DNA of 64,000 nucleotides from contig JAFYSL010000089.1 in the NCBI GenBank assembly GCA_017559355.1, positions 1 through 64,000 of the forward strand. The letters run 5' to 3'. A program made the translations under genes and the position numbers. The first letter of the stretch is position 1, and every line of letters starts with the position of its first letter. Shown here in pieces: positions 52,928 through 61,978 of this stretch. The DNA comes from Muribaculaceae bacterium. Its GTDB lineage: Bacteria; Bacteroidota; Bacteroidia; Bacteroidales; Muribaculaceae. A model generated the notes under the pieces. The model was given only the letters and a program-made list of their open reading frames with translations, did not search any database and had not been told where the DNA came from.

Positions 52928-55399
52928 TTATTCTCTGTAGTAAACTCTCTTTACACGTTGCGACACAGATGTTAGGATTTCATAAGGTATCGTCCCAAGA
53001 TGGTCAGCAAGTTCCATTACAGTAATATTTTCACCAAATATTTCCACTGCATCTCCCACTTTGCACATCGCATCTGTAACATCAATCATACATATATCCA
53101 TGCAGATATTTCCTACTGTTGGGCAACGATGACCATTTACAACAAACGAAGCATTACCATTTCCTAAGTGGCGATCAATTCCATCGGCATACCCAATAGG
53201 AATAGTCGCAATGCGCGATTTACGTGATAACACACCTCTACGCGAATAGCCAATCGTTGTGCCTGTCTCCCACTCTTTTATTGATATAATAACACTATGC
53301 AATGACGATACTTGACGTAATGCATCTTGAGAGCCATCGTTCATTGTTGGAATACCATATAGACAAATCCCCAATCTCACCATGTCACATTGATGCTCGT
53401 TGAATCGCGTGATACCTGTAGAGTTAAGTATGTGGCGCTTTATGTGATGTTCAAATCCATTTTGTAACATATCACAACAGCGATAGAAATAGTCAAATTG
53501 ACTTAATGTATAATCGTCCATATCGGGACAATCTGCTGTTGCAAGATGCGAGAATACAGAAACTGGCTTGATTACATTTTGGTTTTTCAACTTTTCAACC
53601 AACATAGGCATATCCTCTTCAAGGAAACCCAATCGATGCATACCAGTATCGAGTTTTATATGCACTGGATAATTTGTGATACCAAATTTTGTTGCTTCTT
53701 TAATTATCTCATCAAGAATGTCAAAACTATAAATTTCAGGTTCTAATCTATAGGTAAACAACGTCTTATAATTACCCACTTTAGGATTAAGTACCATAAT
53801 AGGCATTGAGATTCCTGCCTTACGCAAATCTACACCTTCATCAAGCACAGCCACAGCAAGATATGCAGCGCCTTGACTTTGCAATGTTTTTGCCAATTCA
53901 AATGAACCTGCACCATAACCCGATGCTTTTACCATACACACAATACCTGTTTCGGTCTTTACTTGTGAACGATAAAAATTATAGTTATGCACAACAGCAT
54001 CGAGATTTACCTCTAACACTGTTTCGTGTTGTTTTGCTTCAAACACATCACTCAATGATTCGAAATGAAAATGTGAAGCACCCTTTATCAATATCAATTC
54101 ATTTCTGAAGTCATTCATTGTTGTTGACGACAAAAATGAACTTGTAGAGAGATAAAATGTTGCATTTTCGCCAAATAGTGTGCTAAAACTTGATATCTCC
54201 TCACCAATACCTATTACACGAGTTATATTCTTTTGTTGCAATAATCTTGCAATTGATTTATACAGTTTTTCGCCACCCATTGCATCGTGAACTACGTCAC
54301 TCAAAATCACAGTTGTTGAATGAGTTTTCGTAGCGCGTTGTCGCATAAAGTCAAGCGCAGGTGCTAATGAACGGAAATCGGAGGTATAAGCGTCGTAAAT
54401 GAGCAAACAGTTATTTACTCCTTCAATTACATTTAATCGAGTTCCCACTGGCGACAACATTGCCATGCGCGATGCAATTACATCAAATGGGCGACATAAA
54501 TACAACATCACTGCAAGACAATGAATTGCGTTTTCTATGTCATAATCATTTACAAATGGAATTGTTATAACTCCGTCATATTTTAGATATGAATATTCAA
54601 TCGTAGTGGAGTCTTTATCTTTTTTAATTGAAGATATAAATAATGGGCTATCTGAATCGTATTTCGACCATGCAATCTCTTTCACAGTCAATCCTGCATT
54701 TGCAACAACATCACTGATTAATTCATCATCTCCGTTATACACAATGCAATCACAATCGCGACAAAGTGTTACTTTCTCTTCACATTTTGTTCTATTATCA
54801 CTAAAACCTTCATTATGTTCTTCTCCAATGTTGGTTAAAACGGCAAGTTTAGGGCGAATCATTGATTGCAACGTAGCCATTTCGTTAGGTTTTGATATAC
54901 CAGCCTCGAATACTGCCAATTGAGTTTCCTCATTCATCTCCCATATTGACAATGGCACACCTATTTGCGAATTATAACTGCGAGGACTGCGCACCATACT
55001 ATAATCGGCACATAACAATTGATATAACCACTCTTTTACTACAGTTTTGCCTCGGCTACCTGTTATCCCTACAACTGGTGCGGTAAATCTTCCTCGATGA
55101 TACGAAGCTATTGTTTGCAAAGCTTTTTTCACATCGCTCACCACCAAGAAATTGGTATTTTCTACATGTTGCATAGTTGCTGGAATGTGGTCAACCACAA
55201 AGTTTCTCACCCCTCCCTCATACAAGTCATGAAGATAACGATGCCCATCATTATTACTTGTGCGTAAAGCAAAAAACAATGTATCTTCGGGATAAGTCAA
55301 CGAGCGACTATCGGTCAAAAGTATACTCACATTCGATGCCGGAATTTTAGGTTCAGGCAGATGCAATATTTGTGCTATTGTAGAGATTGAATATATCAT
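52928..55399 (-). CDS. Fused MurF / alanine racemase
   Basis: 823 residues. MurF half (about 1-450) has ATP motif GITGSRGKTVVKEW, ligates D-Ala-D-Ala to the UDP-MurNAc-tripeptide. Alanine racemase half (about 455-823) has the PLP lysine in MVKASGYGAGSFEL and tyrosine in TIGYSRRGVL. This fusion is characteristic of Bacteroidota and couples D-Ala supply with use. Overlaps the GSCFA stop by 4 bp. Confidence 0.96.
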   Translation of the reverse strand: MIYSISTIAQILHLPEPKIPASNVSILLTDSRSLTYPEDTLFFALRTSNNDGHRYLHDLYEGGVRNFVVDHIPATMQHVENTNFLVVSDVKKALQTIASYHRGRFTAPVVGITGSRGKTVVKEWLYQLLCADYSMVRSPRSYNSQIGVPLSIWEMNEETQLAVFEAGISKPNEMATLQSMIRPKLAVLTNIGEEHNEGFSDNRTKCEEKVTLCRDCDCIVYNGDDELISDVVANAGLTVKEIAWSKYDSDSPLFISSIKKDKDSTTIEYSYLKYDGVITIPFVNDYDIENAIHCLAVMLYLCRPFDVIASRMAMLSPVGTRLNVIEGVNNCLLIYDAYTSDFRSLAPALDFMRQRATKTHSTTVILSDVVHDAMGGEKLYKSIARLLQQKNITRVIGIGEEISSFSTLFGENATFYLSTSSFLSSTTMNDFRNELILIKGASHFHFESLSDVFEAKQHETVLEVNLDAVVHNYNFYRSQVKTETGIVCMVKASGYGAGSFELAKTLQSQGAAYLAVAVLDEGVDLRKAGISMPIMVLNPKVGNYKTLFTYRLEPEIYSFDILDEIIKEATKFGITNYPVHIKLDTGMHRLGFLEEDMPMLVEKLKNQNVIKPVSVFSHLATADCPDMDDYTLSQFDYFYRCCDMLQNGFEHHIKRHILNSTGITRFNEHQCDMVRLGICLYGIPTMNDGSQDALRQVSSLHSVIISIKEWETGTTIGYSRRGVLSRKSRIATIPIGYADGIDRHLGNGNASFVVNGHRCPTVGNICMDICMIDVTDAMCKVGDAVEIFGENITVMELADHLGTIPYEILTSVSQRVKRVYYRE

Positions 55400-56376
55400 T
55401 TTGTTGTAATTTTCTCAATTGCTTGTTGCAAGAATGGATATTGTTGCAACATTTGTTTTTTCAACAATTGTGTTGATTGTTCAAATCGATTAATAGCCTC
55501 TTGGTCATCCCCCATATGACGATGCAATAATCGACGATATAGACGTTCGCATTCCACTGCCAACTTCATTGTATCATCCGAATAGAACGACTGAGCAAAG
55601 ATATCGTATATATAATCAACTGCCACCTCCGAGGGATGTGTCATATCAGATGCATAAAATCTATAATCGCGTAAATCATCATTCATTATCTCGTATGCCG
55701 GAAAATAGACAATTCCCTCATACAATTTTTGCAACTTATCAATTGCAAGATGTAATGTTGCTTTGCTTATCTGATTTTCATGCGCTCCATCACGCAAATG
55801 GCGAATAGGGCTCACCGTAAACACCAATTTCAAGTCGCTATTCATCAATCGTAAGTTGTCAATAAGAGCAGACCATTTCTCAACGATTTCGTCAACCGAC
55901 ATAAGTTGGCGATTAAATTGATTAGCTGGGATTTTATGGCAATTTGCCACAACCTCATTTGTGTTAATATATCGATACACCCATGCAGTGCCAAATGTAA
56001 CTATCAATGTCGATGCTCCTTTTAACTTCGCATACGAGTACTTAATCTGCTCATTTATATTTTTGAGCATTTTCTCGCAATCAACACTTGAAAACGATGA
56101 ATGGTGGCTAAAACTATGCCAACGATTATCCCCTGTGAGTTGAAACAAGTCACTGGATTCAAATACACGTTGATTTATAATATCATCTATTGCGCATGCA
56201 ATACTTGCTGGATTGTATAATGTTCCAAATGGATTTACCTCAACATCAAAACATGCCATTTGCAGTCGTTGACCTATATTATCGCTAAAGCATGAACCAA
56301 TCATCATCACTCCTTGTTGATGATTGATTAATCCTTGCATGCGCAATGGTTCTACTGCTGTGCGAAATTTAGGCAT
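55396..56376 (-). CDS. GSCFA domain protein
   Basis: 326 residues. The eponymous motif GSCFSDNIG is at about residues 27-35, with TFGTAWVYR and VFTVSPIRHLRDGAHENQ, as in the SGNH/GDSL-like GSCFA family, which often neighbours murF-alr in Bacteroidota. Substrate unknown; cytosolic by sequence (no signal peptide). Starts 14 bp after the PorE-like gene. Confidence 0.9.
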   Translation of the reverse strand: MPKFRTAVEPLRMQGLINHQQGVMMIGSCFSDNIGQRLQMACFDVEVNPFGTLYNPASIACAIDDIINQRVFESSDLFQLTGDNRWHSFSHHSSFSSVDCEKMLKNINEQIKYSYAKLKGASTLIVTFGTAWVYRYINTNEVVANCHKIPANQFNRQLMSVDEIVEKWSALIDNLRLMNSDLKLVFTVSPIRHLRDGAHENQISKATLHLAIDKLQKLYEGIVYFPAYEIMNDDLRDYRFYASDMTHPSEVAVDYIYDIFAQSFYSDDTMKLAVECERLYRRLLHRHMGDDQEAINRFEQSTQLLKKQMLQQYPFLQQAIEKITTK

Positions 56377-56390
56377 AACTATTGACTGTA

Positions 56391-58358
56391 TTAGTACATA
56401 TTATAGTCAACCGACAACACCGAAAATTCTGTGCGACGATTAATCTGGTCAGCCACCTCTTGATCCTCCTCGCTTAAAGCTTCAATATATTCTTCGGTGA
56501 GAACATCTCCCTCTTGAAACTGAGGATATTCACGAGCTATCTTCTTTGTCACTGTTTTAGGACGTGTTTCGCCATAACCTTGACATTGTAAACGGTCAGC
56601 ACTAATACCAACTTCTGTTAAATAATCAATTACCGATTGTGCACGACGATGCGATAATTCAATATTATACTCATCAGAGCCCCAACGGTCGGTGTGCGAT
56701 GCCATTTCAATCGTTACATGAGGATTATCTCTGAGTATTTGTGCTAACTCTTCAAGTGCATCTTTTGATTCGGGACGCAATGTTGCTTGGTCAAAGTCAT
56801 AGAAAATATTCTCTACAACATTAGGTTTGTTTATCGATGACAAAAAGAAGTCGATTGCATACTCTGCATCTTCTTCGGCATTATCACTTTCAAATTGTTG
56901 TTTACCATTAAGGTAGCCTTTTGCGCCTGCAAGCATCACATATTTCACACCTCTCTTAATTGCAAACTTAAATGAACCATCGTCGCGTGACACCTCTTTT
57001 TGATTAGAACCATCATTTCCAACAATGCGTATTACAGCGTTAGGTATAGGTTCTTCATCTTTATCCAATACCCAACCTGATATTGATATTTTCAAATCGG
57101 GCAATTCAAACGAATAAATATGATCGTAACCACGACCATCTCCACGATTAGAGCTAAAGAATCCATTCTCGCCAATTCCAAATGTTATACCAAAATCATC
57201 GGCTGATGAATTCACTGGTGCACCCATATTTACCACTTTCCAATCTCCATTAGGTTGCAATTCAGCTCTAAAAATATCAAGTCCACCGTATCCAGGGTGA
57301 CCATTTGAGGCAAAATACAACAAACTATCAGTACGAACATATGGGAACATCTCATCACCAGGAGTATTCAATACATCACCCATATTTTCTAGAGAACCTG
57401 CTCGCTCTTTTAAATTAATGCGCCACAAATCTTTTCCTCCTGAGCCACCGGGCATGTCAGATGTAAAATATAGATATTCCCCATCAAGCGATACTGCTGG
57501 GTGTCCATAACTTGAAATTGTATCTGATGTTACTTCAAATTTTACAGGGGCACTCCACTTTGCATCAGAACGTTGCGATGTATATAATTCCACGCCTGTG
57601 CTTGCATTGGGTTCACGACGTGCTTTAGTAAGATACATAGTGTTTCCATCAGGCGAAAATGCTACGATACCCTCATCGGCATCAGTATTCAATTCCCCTT
57701 CTATTGTTTCAGGGCGTTGCCATACTCCATTTTCATCTTTTTTTGCCATCCACACATCACCTTTTTTCATTCCTGTGATTTCACTCTTTTTGTCTCCTGT
57801 AACCTTTTCATTGGTAGTAGTAAAATAAAGAGCATCACATGTTTTATCAAAGTACATTGGAGCGAAATCAGAACGACGAGAATTAAACAACTTTGCATTC
57901 TTTACCACATATCGTGTTGATTTACCCTTATTTTCAAGAGCCATTTGGCTCCCTGCCAGTCCAGTCTTCGCAATTTGAGAATCAGGACAACGCATCAAAA
58001 ACTCCTTGTATACATTTACTGCAGCTGCATATTTACCCTCAGCATGCAACATTTCAGCAAGATGAAGTTGCGCTGTAGAATCGGGGAAACCATATCTTAT
58101 TGCATTTTGGTATGCTGCTGTGGCACGCGCACTTTGGTTAAGTTTGCGATAACATTCAGCCATCTTATACGCAACCTCTCCACGCTTACCACGTTGTTCT
58201 TTTTTAGTGAGTTTATTGTATACCTTACGATATGTTTTCGATGCATCATAATACTCTCCACGCTCCATTTGTTCATCTGCAACCGACAACTTTGCGCTCT
58301 TACATCCAGTAGCAAGAATGGATAATATTATTACACTAAAATAAATTATTCTTTTCAT
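56391..58358 (-). CDS. PorE-like OmpA family lipoprotein (TPR, PD40, CRD, OmpA)
   Basis: 655 residues. Lipobox ATGC (C19). Domain order: TPR (about 25-140), PD40 beta-propeller repeats (about 150-410; PDGNTMYLTKARREPN, DGEYLYFTSDMPGG), a carboxypeptidase-regulatory-like domain (about 425-510) and an OmpA peptidoglycan-binding domain (about 530-640; NIELSHRRAQSVIDYL, GYGETRP). This is the layout of PorE of the type IX secretion system; paralogues with other roles exist, and no other T9SS gene is nearby. Confidence 0.85.
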   Translation of the reverse strand: MKRIIYFSVIILSILATGCKSAKLSVADEQMERGEYYDASKTYRKVYNKLTKKEQRGKRGEVAYKMAECYRKLNQSARATAAYQNAIRYGFPDSTAQLHLAEMLHAEGKYAAAVNVYKEFLMRCPDSQIAKTGLAGSQMALENKGKSTRYVVKNAKLFNSRRSDFAPMYFDKTCDALYFTTTNEKVTGDKKSEITGMKKGDVWMAKKDENGVWQRPETIEGELNTDADEGIVAFSPDGNTMYLTKARREPNASTGVELYTSQRSDAKWSAPVKFEVTSDTISSYGHPAVSLDGEYLYFTSDMPGGSGGKDLWRINLKERAGSLENMGDVLNTPGDEMFPYVRTDSLLYFASNGHPGYGGLDIFRAELQPNGDWKVVNMGAPVNSSADDFGITFGIGENGFFSSNRGDGRGYDHIYSFELPDLKISISGWVLDKDEEPIPNAVIRIVGNDGSNQKEVSRDDGSFKFAIKRGVKYVMLAGAKGYLNGKQQFESDNAEEDAEYAIDFFLSSINKPNVVENIFYDFDQATLRPESKDALEELAQILRDNPHVTIEMASHTDRWGSDEYNIELSHRRAQSVIDYLTEVGISADRLQCQGYGETRPKTVTKKIAREYPQFQEGDVLTEEYIEALSEEDQEVADQINRRTEFSVLSVDYNMY

Positions 58359-58440
58359 AAATAAAATAGTATAAATAGGCACATTGTTACGCCTTAAATA
58401 TAATAACGTAACACATACACTCTATATTTTTTCTGAAACA

Positions 58441-58448
58441 CAAATTTA
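58441..58448 (-). promoter_or_regulatory. -7 box for the PorE-like gene
   Basis: TAAATTTG on the minus strand, 83 bp upstream of the start. Confidence 0.5.
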
Positions 58449-58476
58449 ATGAAACTTTTTAAGTTTCACAGCCATA

Positions 58477-58507
58477 TTGTGATATAAAATGAATTTCGCT
58501 ATCTTTG
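58477..58507 (+). promoter_or_regulatory. Promoter of the tricorn-like protease gene
   Basis: -33 TTG at 58477-58479 and -7 TATCTTTG at 58500-58507, spacer 20 bp. Confidence 0.7.
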
Positions 58508-58553
58508 TAAAAATAATTTCAAAAATAATAACTAATCACTAAATATTTCAGCA

Positions 58554-61500
58554 ATGAAAAAGACTCTTTTATCAATGTCATTGGTAGCTGTAGCATTAAG
58601 TGCTACGGCAACTACTCCATTATGGCTTCGTGATGTAAAGATATCTCCCGATGGTTCTCAAATTGCGTTTACATACAAAGGAGATATCTACAAAGTAGCA
58701 ACATCGGGCGGTGAAGCCATTCGTCTCACCACTCTTGATTCTTATGAAGCAACCCCCATATGGTCGCCCGACGGAAAAACAATCGCTTTCACAAGCGACC
58801 GCAATGGTGGTCAAGATATTTTCACAATGAGTGCTAATGGAGGCAAAGCAACTCGCATTACTTTCTATTCTGAGAGCGAAACTCCCGAGGCATTCTCCCC
58901 CGACGGAAAAGAGCTTATCTTCTCAGCTTCACTTCAAGACCCCGCCTCAAGTGCAATGTTTCCATCTCGCCGTTTGACCGAACTTTATAGCATTCCAGTC
59001 AATGGTGGGCGCACCAAAATGGTAATTGCATCTCCTGCTCAAATGATAAGTTACACTAGTGATGGGAAATCTTTCTTATACCAAGACCAAAAAGGCATGG
59101 AAAATGAGTGGCGTAAACACCACACATCTTCAGTCACCCGTGACATTTGGTTATACAATACCTCAACAAAAAAACATAGTAATCTTACCGACCACGCTGG
59201 CGAAGATCGCAACCCTGTAATGAGCGTTGACGGCAAAACTGTGTATTTCTTGAGCGAGCGCAAGGGCGGTTCAATGAATATATACTCATTCCCTATCGAC
59301 AACCCTCAAGCAGTAACCTCTGTTACTTCATTCAAAACTCACCCAGTGCGTTTCCTTTCACAAGGAGCCGACGGAACATTAGCATTCACTTATAATGGCG
59401 AAATTTACACTAAAAAAGGGAATAATAAGCCTTCTAAGGTTGCTATAAACATCGTTACCGACGATGAACCTTCTTTAACAAAACTCAATGTTGCTTCAGG
59501 TGCATCAGCGGCAACAGTTTCTCCCGACGGCAAACAAATTGCATTGATTTATCGTGGCGAATTGTTTGTTACCTCAACCGACTACACTACAACAAAACAA
59601 ATCACAAATACTCCTGAAGCTGAACGTCAACCTACATGGGCTGCCGACAATCGCACAATCGCATATATGAGCGAACGCAATGGCCAATGGAACATCTACA
59701 CAGCAACTATTGAGCGCAAAGAGGATCCTAATTTCCCTAACGCAACAACAATCGTAGAAAAGGCCCTTTTCAACGACAATATTGAACGTACTTATCCTCA
59801 ATATTCACCCGATGGTAAAGAACTCGCATTCATTCAAGATCGTAATAAATTAATGGTCATGGATGTAAAGAGCAAAAAAGTGCGTCAAGTTACCGATGGT
59901 TCAACCTATGCTCGTCGCAATGGTGGTTTCAACTATTCATGGTCGCCCGATGGGAAATGGTTTACACTTGAAGTAGTTGATAATATGCATGATCCATATA
60001 GTGACGTGGCTATCGTTAGTGCAAAAGGTGGTGAAATCACAAATATCACACGCAGTGGATATTTTGATGAATCTCCTCGTTGGGTAATGGACGGAAATGC
60101 CATACTCTTCCTTTCTGAACGCTATGGTATGCGCAATCATGCATCATGGGGTTCTATGAGCGATGTGATGATGGTATTCCTCAACCAAGATGCTTACGAT
60201 AAATATCGCCTTAGCGAAGAGGACTATGCTCTATATAAAGAGGTAGAAAAAGCTCAAAAGAAAGAAGCTGACAAGGGCAAAAAAGAGGATAATAAGAAAA
60301 AAGATGCAAAGAAAACAGACGAAAAAGCTGATACTGCTAAATCGGAAAAATCTTCAAAAGATATTATCGTAGAACTTGAAGGTATTGAAGATCGCATTGT
60401 ACGACTAACCCCTAATTCTTCTGATGTTTGCGATGCTATAATCACAAAAGATGGCGAAAACCTCTATTATTTGTCATCATTTGAAAAAGGCTACGATTTG
60501 TGGAAAATTAAACTTCGCAAACCCGATGCTAAAATCGTAAGCAAACTCAGTGCAGGACGCCTTTCTATGGAAATGGATAAGAGTGGTAACATCTTCCTCC
60601 TCGGTAGCCGAATGATGAAAAAACTCGCCCCAGCAAGCGACAAACTCACTAATATCTCTTATTCTGCGACTATGGCTCTCGATGCAGAAGCTGAACGTGA
60701 ATATATGTTTGATTATGTATATCGTCAAGAAAAAGAGATGTTCTATGTTAAAGACCTTCATGGTGTTGATTGGGAAAAGATGTGCGACAATTATCGCCGT
60801 TTCCTTCCTCATATCAACAACAACCATGACTATGCTGAAATGTTGAGCGAACTTCTTGGCGAACTTAATGTATCACACACTGGTGGTAGTTTCAGAGGCA
60901 AAGGCGCAGATGTGCAAACAGCTACACTCGGTTTGCTATATGATTGGGAATATGCTAAAGATGGTCTCAAAGTAGCCGAAGTTCTCGAAAAAGGTCCATT
61001 TGATCGTTCTACATCAAAAGTAAAAGCAGGTTGCATTATCGAAAAAATCAACGGCAAAGAGATTAAAGCCAATGAAGACTATACTCCTCTATTTAACGAT
61101 ATTATCAAGAAAAAAACTCTCGTATCAATCTACAACCCCGAATCAGGTGAACGTTGGGAAGAAGTAGTACTCCCTATTTCATCTGGTGCACAATCGGCAT
61201 TGCTCTATGACCGTTGGATTAAACAACGTGCAGCCGATGTAGAACGTTGGTCAAACGGTCGTTTGGGTTATGTTCACATCGAATCAATGAACGACGGAAG
61301 TTTCCGCACTGTCTACTCTGATATCCTTGGCAAATATAACCATTGCGAAGGTATAGTTATCGACACACGATGGAATGGTGGTGGTCGTCTTCACGAAGAT
61401 ATTGAGGTATTGTTCAGTGGCAAGAAATACTTTACACAAGTGGTGCGTGGCGTAGAAGCATGCGATATGCCAAGCCGTCGTTGGAACAAACCAAGCATCA

Positions 61501-61817
61501 TGGTACAATGTGAAGCCAACTATAGTAATGCTCACGGTACACCTTGGGTATATAAACATCGTGGCATTGGCAAACTCGTAGGTATGCCTGTTCCTGGAAC
61601 TATGACAAGTGTTAACTGGGTAACATTGCAAGACCCATCATTGGTATTTGGTATCCCTGTTGTAGGTTACCGCCTCCCCGATGGTTCATACCTCGAAAAC
61701 AGCCAACTTGAACCAGATATCAAAGTAGCTAACGACCCTGCTACTGTTGTAACAGGCGAAGACACTCAACTACGCACTGCAGTTGAAACTCTATTGAAAG
61801 ATTTGAACAAGAAATAA
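58554..61817 (+). CDS. Tricorn-type S41 family protease, secreted
   Basis: 1087 residues. Signal peptide (MKKTLLSMSLVAVALSATA). N-terminal PD40/WD40-like beta-propellers (about 25-580; repeated SPDGK motifs), a Lys/Glu-rich linker (about 560-605), a helical region, a PDZ domain (about 790-870) and a C-terminal S41 protease core (about 890-1060). Catalytic candidates: S774-H775 (NVSHTGG) and nucleophile S991 in YSNAHG, with GTMTSVNW. Degrades peptides, here probably periplasmic. Own promoter and terminator. Confidence 0.92.
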   Translation: MKKTLLSMSLVAVALSATATTPLWLRDVKISPDGSQIAFTYKGDIYKVATSGGEAIRLTTLDSYEATPIWSPDGKTIAFTSDRNGGQDIFTMSANGGKATRITFYSESETPEAFSPDGKELIFSASLQDPASSAMFPSRRLTELYSIPVNGGRTKMVIASPAQMISYTSDGKSFLYQDQKGMENEWRKHHTSSVTRDIWLYNTSTKKHSNLTDHAGEDRNPVMSVDGKTVYFLSERKGGSMNIYSFPIDNPQAVTSVTSFKTHPVRFLSQGADGTLAFTYNGEIYTKKGNNKPSKVAINIVTDDEPSLTKLNVASGASAATVSPDGKQIALIYRGELFVTSTDYTTTKQITNTPEAERQPTWAADNRTIAYMSERNGQWNIYTATIERKEDPNFPNATTIVEKALFNDNIERTYPQYSPDGKELAFIQDRNKLMVMDVKSKKVRQVTDGSTYARRNGGFNYSWSPDGKWFTLEVVDNMHDPYSDVAIVSAKGGEITNITRSGYFDESPRWVMDGNAILFLSERYGMRNHASWGSMSDVMMVFLNQDAYDKYRLSEEDYALYKEVEKAQKKEADKGKKEDNKKKDAKKTDEKADTAKSEKSSKDIIVELEGIEDRIVRLTPNSSDVCDAIITKDGENLYYLSSFEKGYDLWKIKLRKPDAKIVSKLSAGRLSMEMDKSGNIFLLGSRMMKKLAPASDKLTNISYSATMALDAEAEREYMFDYVYRQEKEMFYVKDLHGVDWEKMCDNYRRFLPHINNNHDYAEMLSELLGELNVSHTGGSFRGKGADVQTATLGLLYDWEYAKDGLKVAEVLEKGPFDRSTSKVKAGCIIEKINGKEIKANEDYTPLFNDIIKKKTLVSIYNPESGERWEEVVLPISSGAQSALLYDRWIKQRAADVERWSNGRLGYVHIESMNDGSFRTVYSDILGKYNHCEGIVIDTRWNGGGRLHEDIEVLFSGKKYFTQVVRGVEACDMPSRRWNKPSIMVQCEANYSNAHGTPWVYKHRGIGKLVGMPVPGTMTSVNWVTLQDPSLVFGIPVVGYRLPDGSYLENSQLEPDIKVANDPATVVTGEDTQLRTAVETLLKDLNKK

Positions 61818-61836
61818 AAAACTAGTTTTATAAAGC

Positions 61837-61872
61837 AAAATCGCGAGAGGAATAGTCTTCTCGCGATTTTTT
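61837..61872 (+). terminator. Terminator of the tricorn-like gene
   Basis: Perfect 12-bp stem AAAATCGCGAGA (61837-61848) / TCTCGCGATTTT (61859-61870), then TT. Confidence 0.88.
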
Positions 61873-61920
61873 GTTTATATACATCAGCAACCTTTCTTTA
61901 TTAACAACATTTAACTTAAT

Positions 61921-61955
61921 GGGGGGGGTAATTAGACGTCGTTGCGATACCTTTG
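61921..61955 (+). promoter_or_regulatory. Promoter with a G8 tract at the -33 position
   Basis: -7 TACCTTTG at 61948-61955. Eight consecutive G residues (61921-61928) lie 19 bp upstream, exactly where the -33 element is expected. Slippage of such a tract could change promoter strength. Confidence 0.7.
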
Positions 61956-61978
61956 TATCTTATTTATATAGATACAAA

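Noticed and set aside
61955..61975. Hairpin GTATCT/AGATAC before the eptA-like start as a regulatory RNA
   Set aside because: Its 5' arm overlaps the -7 box, so it lies before the predicted transcript start and cannot fold in the mRNA.
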